A stretch of DNA of 64,000 nt from Anaerobium acetethylicum (lineage in GTDB: Bacteria > Bacillota > Clostridia > Lachnospirales > Lachnospiraceae), in contig NZ_FMKA01000001.1 in NCBI RefSeq assembly GCF_900096945.1, positions 62,001 through 126,000 of the forward strand. The letters are read 5' to 3'. The translations under genes were made by a program, and so were the position numbers. Under the pieces are notes generated by a model. The model had not been told where the DNA came from. It worked only from the letters and a program-made list of their open reading frames with translations, and did no database searches. Shown piece after piece: positions 24,181-32,667 of this stretch (position 1 is its first letter; the number at the start of each line of letters is the position of its first letter).

Positions 24181-24217
24181 TATGGCTATGAAAGGCATAA
24201 TCCTGAATAGTCACATT
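24181..24217 (-). repeat. Dispersed repeat family A, half copy A4
   Basis: Read on the minus strand, AATGTGACTATTCAGGATTATG and the following CCTTTCATAGCC align closely to the left half of copy A1 at 1228. It lies between the panE fragment and the P-loop kinase gene. Confidence 0.65.
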
Positions 24218-24245
24218 GCTAATAAATATGAGGAGGAAAATGTAA

Positions 24246-24854
24246 ATGAAGAAATTAATATTAGTAACATCACCACCGGGCTGTGGTAAAACGTATGTAT
24301 CAAAGCAGTTGGCAAAGGCGCTTAAGCATGTTGTTTATCTGGATAAAGACACACTCATCCCTTTATCAAAACAGATATTTGCAGCTGCGGGCGAAGAATA
24401 TAACAGAAGTTCCCCTTTCTTTGAAGAATACATCAGGGACTATGAATATGAAACAATTGTTGATCTGGCCTTAGAAGCACTTGAATATGATGATATTGTG
24501 TTAATCAATGCACCATTCAGAGAAGAAATTCGAGATGAAACGTATATTCAAAACCTGAAAAACAGGTTAAAAGAAAAGAATGCAAGTCTCGTCGTAATTT
24601 GGGTAGAAACAACAATTGAAGTAAGCAAACAGAGGATGATAGCAAGAAACTCTGACCGGGACACCTGGAAGCTTGCTAATTGGGATGAATACATTGCAAG
24701 AGAAAATTTTGATATTCCGGTGACATTGGACGATCCGGCTGTAATTGATGATCTATTGATTTTTAAAAATTCTTCCGATGAAGAATTCAATGAATCATTA
24801 AGACGAATCGTTGATATACTGGAGGAGACGACATATTCTGCTGATCCCAGCTAA
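24246..24854 (+). CDS. P-loop NTP-binding kinase-like protein
   Basis: A 202-residue protein with an N-terminal Walker A motif SPPGCGKTYVS and a compact alpha/beta kinase fold. VVYLDKDTLIPL gives the substrate Asp region, VLINAPF a second strand, and VVIWVETTIEVSKQRMIAR the lid and basic region typical of zeta-toxin, shikimate or adenylyl-sulfate kinase-like AAA kinases. Length fits small nucleotide or sugar kinases. The ATG at 24246 follows AGGAGG. It is a single gene with no partner that points to a substrate. Confidence 0.8.
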   Translation: MKKLILVTSPPGCGKTYVSKQLAKALKHVVYLDKDTLIPLSKQIFAAAGEEYNRSSPFFEEYIRDYEYETIVDLALEALEYDDIVLINAPFREEIRDETYIQNLKNRLKEKNASLVVIWVETTIEVSKQRMIARNSDRDTWKLANWDEYIARENFDIPVTLDDPAVIDDLLIFKNSSDEEFNESLRRIVDILEETTYSADPS

Positions 24855-24962
24855 ATATCATTATCAGTTTAACATCTGTATATTTTTTCGTTATTATCGC
24901 AACCCGTATTTCGGGCAGAGAAGTTACGTAATTAATCAAATATACCAGAAAGGATGGAGCTT

Positions 24963-25829
24963 ATGATTAAAAGAAAATTCGGCAATACAGGCTTTGAAAT
25001 CTCCCCGGTAGCATATGGTGGCATTGTTTCAATGAGAGATAGTCAGGATGCTTCTGACAAATACGTATCATGGGCAATTGATCGAGGCATCAATTATTTT
25101 GATGTTGCCCCATCTTATGAAGATGCACAGGAAAAACTGGGAAATTCTCTTATACCATATCGGAAAAGCATACATCTTGCCTGCAAGACGACCTGCAGAA
25201 TGAAAGCGGATGCTGAGAAAGAATTTGAACAGTCTCTCCGCGCGCTTCACACTGATTATTTTGATGTCTATCAGATGCATGCCTTATGCGAGGATGAAGA
25301 TGTGGAGCAGGCATTCGGTGTCGGCGGCATTATGGAGATGATGGTAAAAGCCAAAGAACAGGGGCTGGTTCGAAAATTAGGCATTACCTGCCATAATGAA
25401 GCAGTTGCATTGAAAGCAATGGCACTTTATGATTTCGATACGGTGCTGTTCCCGCTAAACTGGCACATGAATATAGGACATGATATGGGAACACGATTAT
25501 GCCAAACAGCGAAAGAAAAAGGGATGGGGCTTCTTGGAATGAAGCAGCTTATCGAACGCGCCTGGATCGATTCGAATGAAAGGGATCATTCACCATTTCC
25601 AAAATCCTGGTGTAAGCCAATCAATTTGGATAATAAGGAGCTGCGGCTTGCAGCGATGAAATATACTCTTAATCTTGGAGCTGATTCCCTGGTTCCGCCA
25701 GGAGATTTTGTGAATTTCTCATTTGTCGTTGAAAATATTGAGGAATGCTTGAAGAATCCTTTGACAGAAAAGGATTTGATATTTTTAAAACAATCTTATG
25801 AAAAAGTGAAAGACTATCCTTTCTTTTAA
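24963..25829 (+). CDS. Aldo/keto reductase
   Basis: A 288-residue TIM-barrel oxidoreductase. The start RKFGNTGFEISPVAYGG is typical. The catalytic tetrad is visible: Asp and Tyr in FDVAPSYEDAQEKLG, Lys in LACKTT, and His in QMHALCED. It probably reduces aldehydes or ketones with NAD(P)H. The ATG at 24963 is 9 bases after AAAGGA, while ATG 24954 overlaps that site. It has its own short unit; the next gene has a separate promoter. Substrate unknown. Confidence 0.9.
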   Translation: MIKRKFGNTGFEISPVAYGGIVSMRDSQDASDKYVSWAIDRGINYFDVAPSYEDAQEKLGNSLIPYRKSIHLACKTTCRMKADAEKEFEQSLRALHTDYFDVYQMHALCEDEDVEQAFGVGGIMEMMVKAKEQGLVRKLGITCHNEAVALKAMALYDFDTVLFPLNWHMNIGHDMGTRLCQTAKEKGMGLLGMKQLIERAWIDSNERDHSPFPKSWCKPINLDNKELRLAAMKYTLNLGADSLVPPGDFVNFSFVVENIEECLKNPLTEKDLIFLKQSYEKVKDYPFF

Positions 25830-25886
25830 GAAAAACATGATAATATCTGGTCTCGATTTGTGGAAATAATAAATACAGTCAGAAGT

Positions 25887-25900
25887 TCAACTTTAGTTGA
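25887..25900. promoter_or_regulatory. Palindromic candidate operator
   Basis: TCAAC-TTTA-GTTGA is a perfect palindrome 13 bases upstream of the candidate -35 of the SnoaL-like gene. It could be a repressor or activator site; no cognate regulator is evident. Confidence 0.35.
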
Positions 25901-25913
25901 TATTGTGTTTAAC

Positions 25914-25942
25914 TTGCGTTTACCTGGAACTGCTATCATAAT
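25914..25942 (+). promoter_or_regulatory. Probable promoter of the SnoaL-like gene
   Basis: TTGCGT (25914-25919), 17 bases, CATAAT (25937-25942). Confidence 0.5.
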
Positions 25943-26033
25943 CTTACAGCTTGCAGATACTTTGTAAGCGAGTTCAAAGAAAATATGATGACGAACCCGG
26001 AGTACCGGGACAGCAAAGAAAGGACAACGAAAG

Positions 26034-26435
26034 ATGAACAAAAATTTTCAGGAGGCAATAAGAGACCGCCTTCAAACTGGATTTAAAAACTGGAACAATG
26101 GATACGAATCATGGTTAGACTGGTGTAATACCCTGTATGAGCCAGATGCCCATTACAATGTTTACGGTCAACGTCTGACCCTTCAGCAGTATAAGGATAT
26201 GATGGGCCAGTTTTTCTCGGCATTTGATGTTGAACTGGGCGATTTCTACAATATGCTTGTGGAGGATGATTGGTGCGCAATTCGCTATTCGGTAAACATT
26301 ACGAACAAGAAAACAGGCGAGAAGATTGAGCAGATGACAATGGAATTCGTCAATTTCAAAGACAACCCGGAACCGATAGGAGCGAGGGTCGTTGAAGGAT
26401 GGGCACTTTCTGACAAGCCCCTTTCAGCAGAATAA
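26034..26435 (+). CDS. SnoaL/NTF2-like fold protein
   Basis: A 133-residue protein with the cone-shaped NTF2-like pattern: two N-terminal helices rich in aromatic residues (WNNGYESWLDWCNTLY), EPDAHYNVYG, then LTLQQYKDMMGQFF and long strands ending in GARVVEGWAL. Such proteins include polyketide cyclases, limonene epoxide hydrolases and steroid isomerases, but many are of unknown role. The ATG at 26034 follows AAAGGA. It faces the two-component operon across a shared terminator. Activity not assignable. Confidence 0.75.
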   Translation: MNKNFQEAIRDRLQTGFKNWNNGYESWLDWCNTLYEPDAHYNVYGQRLTLQQYKDMMGQFFSAFDVELGDFYNMLVEDDWCAIRYSVNITNKKTGEKIEQMTMEFVNFKDNPEPIGARVVEGWALSDKPLSAE

Positions 26436-26478
26436 GTAGAATATTAAGAATAATCAGAATAAGAGGAATGGATAGTAA

Positions 26479-26519
26479 AAGAGAAGCAACCGGTTAAGCT
26501 TTAGCCTGTTGCTTCTCTT
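26479..26519. terminator. Bidirectional terminator, SnoaL-like gene versus two-component operon
   Basis: AAGAGAAGCAAC (from about 26479) pairs with GTTGCTTCTCTT (to 26519) around an 11-base loop. On the minus strand it is followed by TTTT, closing the histidine-kinase transcript. Confidence 0.8.
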
Positions 26520-26521
26520 CA

Positions 26522-27556
26522 TTATTCAAATAATTGGACGGTAAAGATACTTCCTTTTCCATTCTCGCTGGCAGCCGTAATCTGATTCCCGGTCAATTCG
26601 ATAATCTTCTTAACTTGGGCGAGACCCAGCCCGTTCCCTTCTTTTTTGTGGGAAGTATCAGCCTGATAGAATTTCTCAAAAACATGACGAAGATTCTGTT
26701 CAGATATGCCAATACCCTGATCAGCAATTTCAAAGACAATTCTGGGGCCTTTCTTATACAGGCTTATCCGGATAATTCCGTTTTGATGGCTGAATTTGAC
26801 CGCATTACTGATCAGATTGGACCAGACATGATAAAGCAGCTGCTCGGCTCCGGTATAAGTGATTTCCTTCATATCCAGATCAAATTCGATACCCTTGGCA
26901 CACCAGACAGCTTCCTGCTGCAGCAGAATCTGCAGGATCTGCTCATCCAGGCGGTATGTTCTGATTTCAGGCTGGATAGTCTGATTGTTCAGCTTGCTGA
27001 GCATCAGGATATTTCCGACTAAAGAGGACAGGCGCTTTGTGTTATACAAAATGCGGTCGATGTATTCCTCTTTTTCACTTTCTGAGATATCAGGATTCTG
27101 CATCAGTGTTGCATAGCCTTCTATGGCAGTGAGCGGCGTCTTGAATTCATGAGACACATTAGAGACAAAATCGGAACGCAAGGTTTCAATGGAGGATAGT
27201 TCTTCAGTCATTGTCTTAAAATTGTGGAATACGGTCTCCAATTCGGTGATTTTACCTTTGTAGTCCAGTGAAACATCAAAATCACCCATGGTCACTTTTT
27301 CGGAGGCACGATTTAATATCTGCAAAGGCTTAACCAGCTGGCGGACAAGTAAAAAAGGGCAAAGCAATTCGATGTTGATCATGAAAAGCAACACAAAACC
27401 GACGTTCGCCTGTATCGCCCCTTTTGAAAACCCATATGTGAAAAGTATATAAGTCGTGGCGCCTATCAGCACAAATGTTCCAAGCGCACAAGGGACAAGA
27501 ATCCTTAAGCAATATGCGAATGCGGAGTTGTCCGGGGGATTTCTTTTATCAGTCAT
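26522..27556 (-). CDS. Two-component sensor histidine kinase
   Basis: A 344-residue membrane kinase. Two helices (residues about 15-42 and 50-72) flank almost no extracellular loop, so it may sense a membrane or intracellular signal. A HAMP linker follows, then HisKA with phospho-acceptor His136 in VSHEFKTPL, and an ATPase domain with NLISNAVKFS, the DQGIGI box and GNGLGLAQVK. The ATG at 27556 overlaps the regulator's stop by 4 bases, so the two are translationally coupled. Confidence 0.92.
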   Translation of the reverse strand: MTDKRNPPDNSAFAYCLRILVPCALGTFVLIGATTYILFTYGFSKGAIQANVGFVLLFMINIELLCPFLLVRQLVKPLQILNRASEKVTMGDFDVSLDYKGKITELETVFHNFKTMTEELSSIETLRSDFVSNVSHEFKTPLTAIEGYATLMQNPDISESEKEEYIDRILYNTKRLSSLVGNILMLSKLNNQTIQPEIRTYRLDEQILQILLQQEAVWCAKGIEFDLDMKEITYTGAEQLLYHVWSNLISNAVKFSHQNGIIRISLYKKGPRIVFEIADQGIGISEQNLRHVFEKFYQADTSHKKEGNGLGLAQVKKIIELTGNQITAASENGKGSIFTVQLFE

Positions 27557-28224
27557 CTTTTCACCGCCTTATATCCCATGCCCCGGATTGTGACAATTTC
27601 AAAATCGGTATTGTTGATAAATCTGTTTCTGAGCCGGTTTATATGGACATCTACAGTATGCGGATCCGCATCGGAATCATAGCCCCAAACCTCATCCATT
27701 AACTGAAGTCTTGTAAAGGCTTTGCCGCAATTAGAGATCAATTGAAAAAGCAGCAGGAACTCTTTTTGGGGCATTGACATTTCCTTGCTGTTATCTGTTA
27801 CGGAGTATGAATCATAATTAAAGACAGTCTGGCCGATTATAAATTTGCGTTCAGATACCATCTGGGCCCGGCGCAAAAGCGCCTGTACACGGAGTACCAT
27901 TTCGTTGATATTGACAGGCTTTACCATATAGTCATCGGCTCCGGACAAAAATCCCTGTTCCAGATCCATGAAAGAATCTTTGGCCGTTATAATCAGTATG
28001 GGAATCTTATATCCGGAATTTCGAAGGCTGGTAATCAGCTCGTAGCCATCTATGCGCGGCATCATAAGGTCGGCAATGATCAGGTCGGGCTGGGTAGTGT
28101 CCAGAATATCCAGGGCATCCTGGCCATCGTTGGCTTCTGTGACATCGTATCCGTTTCTTCTTAATACTTTGGCGTAAAGCTGTCTGATTTCAGTATCATC
28201 TTCAGCTACTATTACACGAAACAT
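27553..28224 (-). CDS. OmpR/PhoB-family response regulator
   Basis: A 223-residue regulator: receiver domain with acidic pair in VAEDD, phospho-acceptor Asp52 in IIADLMMP and Lys in DDYMVKPV, then a winged-helix domain ending VTIRGMGYKAVKR. The ATG at 28224 follows AAAGGAG. The upstream region holds two GTTGAT direct repeats exactly 11 bp apart (28273-28289), a spacing used by this family, which suggests autoregulation. Confidence 0.93.
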   Translation of the reverse strand: MFRVIVAEDDTEIRQLYAKVLRRNGYDVTEANDGQDALDILDTTQPDLIIADLMMPRIDGYELITSLRNSGYKIPILIITAKDSFMDLEQGFLSGADDYMVKPVNINEMVLRVQALLRRAQMVSERKFIIGQTVFNYDSYSVTDNSKEMSMPQKEFLLLFQLISNCGKAFTRLQLMDEVWGYDSDADPHTVDVHINRLRNRFINNTDFEIVTIRGMGYKAVKR

Positions 28225-28272
28225 TGTTTCAATCTCCTTTTAAGGTTTTATTTCATATCATACAACAGAATT

Positions 28273-28289
28273 ATCAACAAAACATCAAC
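28273..28289 (-). promoter_or_regulatory. 11-bp-spaced direct repeats GTTGAT before the response-regulator operon
   Basis: On the minus strand GTTGAT occurs at 28289-28284 and 28278-28273, one helical turn apart, with a weaker third copy (TGTTGT) next in phase. Tandem half-sites 11 bp apart are the known binding mode of OmpR/PhoB regulators. Confidence 0.45.
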
Positions 28290-28436
28290 TATATGTGTGA
28301 AAGCGGTTAGGAATCCAGTTGAAAAAAGTAATATGGCGTTACTCTTGTGATATGCAGAAAAGGAAATAAGGTCGTAGATTTTATTAAAAACAACAAATAA
28401 GTGCACAAAAACAAAAAAATGTATATACCCATGAAT

Positions 28437-28469
28437 TCCTATTGTTTATAGTATGAATAAGCAATAGGA
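28437..28469. repeat. Conserved 33-bp hairpin family C, copy C1
   Basis: The 33-base core, with stem TCCTATTG/CAATAGGA extended to 11 bp by the flanking AAT/ATT, matches 46396-46428 (read on the other strand) at 30 of 33 positions. It stands about 110 bases upstream of the GPH symporter gene in an otherwise gene-free stretch of 356 bases, directly followed by TTTTG. It is either a shared operator, a conserved terminator or a small mobile hairpin. Confidence 0.7.
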
Positions 28470-28580
28470 ATTTTGTTTATTAATAAACATGTAAGTTGGA
28501 TTTCAGGGAATTTGGTTTAGAAGTTTCACACCACGCAGAACTGAATGAAAATGAAAAGTACAAAAATGGAGGATGAAGTA

Positions 28581-29945
28581 ATGGGTAAAAGAGAAAAGAA
28601 TCCGGATCGAATCGGAGCTGGAAAGTTTTTTGCATGGCAGTCGCGTTCCTTGTCATCGGCATGCAATATTGTCATTCAGGGATTTTTAGGAATCTATTTT
28701 ACAGACCAGTTGGGATTATCGCCGGCCTTGGTGGCAACTCTTATGATGTTTGGCAATATCGTTGATGCGGTTACTGACCTGCTGGCCGGATATGTGGTAG
28801 ACAGAACAAACACGAAGCTGGGAAAAGGGCGTCCTTATGAATTGTGCATTATAGGCGTCTGGTTATGCACATGGCTGCTTTACAGCTGCCCGCCGAACTT
28901 TAGCATGACATTGAAATATGCATGGGTATTCATTATGTCCCTGCTTGTACGGGCCATATTCAATACAATTCTGAATTCAGCACAGATGCCATATATGGTC
29001 CGCGCATTTTCGAAAGGGCAATTAGTCAGGATTGCATCTTATGGCGGGCTGCTTACAATGGTCGGTTCAATCATCGTTAGTATTTCATTCCCGATATTGA
29101 TGGGTACATTGGCAACAAGTGCGAAAGGCTGGAGCACTTTGCTCGCAATCTATGCAATTCCTCTTGGCGTGATCGGCATCATGAGATTCTTTTTGGTAAA
29201 GGAAGATATCAAGGTCGAAGAAAGCACAACCGAGAAAGTAGCAATTCATAGCATTTTTAAAGTTCTGGGGAAAAATCCATTTATCTGGATGGTCGCGTTG
29301 GCGCAGATGTTGCAGGGAACCGTCTTATCCATGGGTGTTGGCACTTATTTTTATAAATATGTTGTCGGAAACATAGGAATTATGGGCATGATTATGGCAG
29401 TCAGTGTAGTTGTTCTTCCGGTCATGTTTTTTGTTCCTCCGCTTCTGAAAAGAATGCCGAAGGGAAGGCTGATTGTGTGGGGAACTGCGCTGCAGATTAT
29501 CGGCGCCCTGGTAATGTTTGCAGCCGGGGCAAGTATTCCAATGATTATCGTGGCAGCCATTATCGGCGGAATCGGCGTTATGCCGATTACTTTCCTTGTA
29601 GATCTGCAGATATTGGACTGCTGTTCCTACAGTGAATGGAAAGGACTTCCAAGGCTGGAAGGATCTCTTGGAAGCTTTCGAAATTTCGTAAACAAATGCG
29701 GAAACGGTTTAGGGGGACTTTTGTTCGGTGTCATGCTGGAAGCATCAGGTTATGTTGGAACAGCAGCAACTCAGCCGGATTCGGCAATCATGACGATCCG
29801 CTTAGCCATTGGGGTTGTGCCGGCGATTATGTATTTGATTGTAGGCGTGCTCATGCTGGCATACGGCAGGCTGGATAAGCTGATGCCTCAGATCGAAAGA
29901 GATAATGCGGCTAAGGCTGTCAGTCTGGCGGGAGGCAATGAGTAA
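28581..29945 (+). CDS. GPH-family glycoside/sugar:cation symporter (MFS)
   Basis: A 454-residue transporter with twelve predicted membrane helices. Motifs of the glycoside-pentoside-hexuronide family are visible: FGNIVDAVTDLLAGYVVDRT with the cation-site Asp residues, GKGRPYELC in the first loop, and LVDLQILDCCSYSEW in the second half. It should import a glycoside or sugar with Na+ or H+. The ATG at 28581 is 8 bases after GGAGG. It is two bases upstream of the GH3 gene, so import and hydrolysis are coupled. Confidence 0.9.
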   Translation: MGKREKNPDRIGAGKFFAWQSRSLSSACNIVIQGFLGIYFTDQLGLSPALVATLMMFGNIVDAVTDLLAGYVVDRTNTKLGKGRPYELCIIGVWLCTWLLYSCPPNFSMTLKYAWVFIMSLLVRAIFNTILNSAQMPYMVRAFSKGQLVRIASYGGLLTMVGSIIVSISFPILMGTLATSAKGWSTLLAIYAIPLGVIGIMRFFLVKEDIKVEESTTEKVAIHSIFKVLGKNPFIWMVALAQMLQGTVLSMGVGTYFYKYVVGNIGIMGMIMAVSVVVLPVMFFVPPLLKRMPKGRLIVWGTALQIIGALVMFAAGASIPMIIVAAIIGGIGVMPITFLVDLQILDCCSYSEWKGLPRLEGSLGSFRNFVNKCGNGLGGLLFGVMLEASGYVGTAATQPDSAIMTIRLAIGVVPAIMYLIVGVLMLAYGRLDKLMPQIERDNAAKAVSLAGGNE

Positions 29946-29947
29946 AG

Positions 29948-32320
29948 ATGGAGAATATAAAAGAAATTATTCGTAATATGACAATCGAAGAAAAAGCCGG
30001 CCTCTGTTCCGGTGAAAATGATTGGTTTACAAAAGCTGTGGAGAGGCTGGGTGTGCCTGCAGTCAGAATGAGCGACGGACCTCACGGACTTCGTACACAG
30101 GAGGCTTCAGAGGGAAGCCTGTTGAAGGAACAAAGCATAAAAGCAGTATGTTTTCCGGCTGCATGTGCAACTGGAAACAGTTTTGATCCGGAACTCCTGA
30201 AGGAAATGGGGGAAAGGCTTGGACAAGAGAGCCAGGCATCCGATGTTCAGATTCTTCTGGGTCCGGGTGTAAATATGAAACGGAATCCGCTCTGTGGAAG
30301 GAATTTCGAGTATTTCAGTGAAGACCCATGTGTCGCCGGAAAACTTGGAACCGCATTTGTTAAGGGTGTGCAGAGTCAGGGAGTGGGTACAAGCTTAAAG
30401 CATTTTTTTGCAAATAATCAGGAAACCCGAAGGATGGAAATATCTTCGGAGGTAGACGAGCGTACGAAGCGTGAATACTATCTGCCCGCATTTGAACAGG
30501 TCATAAAGGAAGCAAAGCCTGTGACGGTTATGGCAGCCTATAATAAGATAGATGGGACATTTGCTACAGAGAGCAGAAAATACCTCACGGATGTGCTCAG
30601 GAAAGAATGGGGATACGAGGGCGTCGTTGTCAGTGACTGGGGCGCGGTCCATAACCGGGTGAAGGCGGTGGAGGCGGGAACAGACATTACGATGCCTTCC
30701 GCAACGAAGACGGACAGGAAGCTTGTTGAAGCCGTTGAGAAGGGAGAGCTTGCAGAAAGCGTGCTGGATGAGGCCTGTGAGCGTATCCTTTTCATGGTGA
30801 AAGAGCTGACCGAAAACAAACAGGAGAATGTGACATTTGATTATGAATCTGACCATGCATTTGCGAGAAAAGTGGCAGCGGAAAGCATGGTGCTTCTGAA
30901 GAATGAGGATCAGATTCTGCCGATTTCCGGCAGGCAGAAGGTGGCGTTTATCGGTGCTTATGCAAAGAACCCGCGCTATCAGGGAGGCGGTTCCAGCCAT
31001 GTGAACAGCTATAAAGTGATCGGTGCATATGATGCGGTAATCGCAGAGGGATTTGCAGAGGAAAATAATCTGAGCTATGCAGACGGTTACGCACCCTATA
31101 CGAAAGAACTTGATCAAAGTGCCGTTATAGAGGCTGTTTCCAACAGTGCAAGGCCGGACGATAAATTTGAAAATGACGTGGATGAAGCATTGATTATCGA
31201 GGCAGTCAGCCTGGCAAAGGAAGCGGATGTCGCAGTGATTTTTGCAGGGCTTCCGGAATTGATGGAATCTGAAGGGTTTGACAGAAAAGACATGAAAATG
31301 CCCGAAAGCCATGTGAGGCTGATTGAAGCGGTGACAAAATCCCAGCCGAATACGGCAGTGGTACTATATAATGGTTCTGCAATCGAGCTGCCTTGGGCGA
31401 ATCGTGTGAAGGCAATTCTGGAAGCATATCTTCCTGGCGAAGCAGCCGGTGAAGCTACCGTGGACATCCTGTATGGAAAAGTAAATCCAAGCGGACATCT
31501 CGCAGAAAGCTTCCCGGTCAGGCTGGAAGACAACCCATCCTACCTGATTTTTCCGGGCGATAAGGAAGGTGCCAATTATAATGAGCGAATGTTTGTCGGA
31601 TACCGCTATTATGAAAGCAAGAAGGTCGATGTGAGGTTTCCTTTTGGACACGGCCTTTCCTATACGGAATTTGCATTTTCAAATCTGCATATAGAAAAAG
31701 AGCGGCTGCAGGGCAGAGATAGTGTCGAAGTGCGGGTGGATGTGACCAATATAGGAAGCCGCGGGGGCAGCGAGGTGGTCCAGCTGTATGTGGCTCCGTC
31801 AAAGGGAAGCCTTCCAAGGCCTGTAAGAGAGCTTCGTGATTTCGAAAAAGTGAACCTTGAGGTCGGCGAAACGAAGACTGTAAGTTTTAAACTGGAGTCG
31901 AGGGATTTTGCCTACTGGAGTGTTGCAAAGAATGACTGGGCTCTAGAAAGTGGTGAATGCCGAATCCAGATCGGACGTTCTTCCCATGATATTGTTCTTG
32001 AAGAGAGTATTTCGATAGATGCAGGCGATATGAAGGAAAAAGTGTTCTTTACACTGCAGACACCTATGAAGGAGTTATTTGCGACAGAACGAGGAAAGCA
32101 ATTCTGGGATGCCCGTGTTTGTGATTTTATACGCGGCGTTGCAGCGTATGGAGTGATACCGGCAGAAGCTGCGGAGGCACTTTTGGCGAATCCGGCTGTC
32201 ATTTCACAGATGCCCCAAATGGACCATTTATATATGCAGTCGATTTCCCTGATTGCAGCATTTTGCGGAAATGTAGATGAGGAAGAGCTAGAAGCATTGT
32301 GTGCGGAGTTGAATGCCTGA
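29948..32320 (+). CDS. Glycoside hydrolase family 3 beta-glucosidase
   Basis: A 790-residue cytoplasmic enzyme with the three-part GH3 layout: (beta/alpha)8 barrel with catalytic nucleophile Asp230 in GVVVSDWGAVHNR, an alpha/beta sandwich (residues about 310-550, with the GGGSSHVN loop) and a C-terminal fibronectin-III-like domain (VTNIGSRGGSEVVQLY). RMSDGPHGLR and KHFFANNQE line the sugar pocket. Some 90 further residues follow the FnIII domain and look helical. There is no signal peptide, so it acts on imported glycosides. Beta-glucosidase is most likely; xylosidase is possible. Confidence 0.92.
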   Translation: MENIKEIIRNMTIEEKAGLCSGENDWFTKAVERLGVPAVRMSDGPHGLRTQEASEGSLLKEQSIKAVCFPAACATGNSFDPELLKEMGERLGQESQASDVQILLGPGVNMKRNPLCGRNFEYFSEDPCVAGKLGTAFVKGVQSQGVGTSLKHFFANNQETRRMEISSEVDERTKREYYLPAFEQVIKEAKPVTVMAAYNKIDGTFATESRKYLTDVLRKEWGYEGVVVSDWGAVHNRVKAVEAGTDITMPSATKTDRKLVEAVEKGELAESVLDEACERILFMVKELTENKQENVTFDYESDHAFARKVAAESMVLLKNEDQILPISGRQKVAFIGAYAKNPRYQGGGSSHVNSYKVIGAYDAVIAEGFAEENNLSYADGYAPYTKELDQSAVIEAVSNSARPDDKFENDVDEALIIEAVSLAKEADVAVIFAGLPELMESEGFDRKDMKMPESHVRLIEAVTKSQPNTAVVLYNGSAIELPWANRVKAILEAYLPGEAAGEATVDILYGKVNPSGHLAESFPVRLEDNPSYLIFPGDKEGANYNERMFVGYRYYESKKVDVRFPFGHGLSYTEFAFSNLHIEKERLQGRDSVEVRVDVTNIGSRGGSEVVQLYVAPSKGSLPRPVRELRDFEKVNLEVGETKTVSFKLESRDFAYWSVAKNDWALESGECRIQIGRSSHDIVLEESISIDAGDMKEKVFFTLQTPMKELFATERGKQFWDARVCDFIRGVAAYGVIPAEAAEALLANPAVISQMPQMDHLYMQSISLIAAFCGNVDEEELEALCAELNA

Positions 32321-32667
32321 CCTGTGATGCCTGACCTGCTATTCGTCGAAAGATTTCATAAATTGGCAGTCAGATGTGAAATGAATATTACAATTAACCT
32401 TAGCAAGTCCATAACTCCGCATCTTCAAGCGGGGTATGGACTTGCTAGTTTCAGTATGAGCCAGGTTCATGCTGAAATACAACAAAGTGGTAATCAGGTC
32501 ATAAGCAGGCAGCATAGGCGGAATGCGAATATCTGCTTTGACCTAGCCATCCCATCAATGATTTGGTACAATAGGAATAATGTAGAAGTAGCTTTGCAGT
32601 AGGATTCAATTTCAGCAAAAGTAGCACTTTTTTGAATATATATATTTTAGTGTGTGGAGGTGGCGGC
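32321..32667. other. Gene-free stretch between GH3 and yesN-like genes
   Basis: About 350 bases hold the terminator at 32401-32447 and otherwise nothing I can support. An open frame of 92 codons (32324-32602) overlaps the terminator, lacks a ribosome-binding site and has no recognisable features. Confidence 0.55.
32401..32447 (+). terminator. Hairpin terminator after GH3
   Basis: TAGCAAGTCCATAACTCCGC (32401-32420) pairs with GCGGGGTATGGACTTGCTA (32429-32447) with small imperfections in the middle, then AGTTTC. A long stem and only a modest T run. Confidence 0.7.

Noticed and set aside
32324-32602. 92-codon frame after GH3
   Set aside because: It runs through a strong hairpin, lacks a ribosome-binding site and has no similarity that I recognise.
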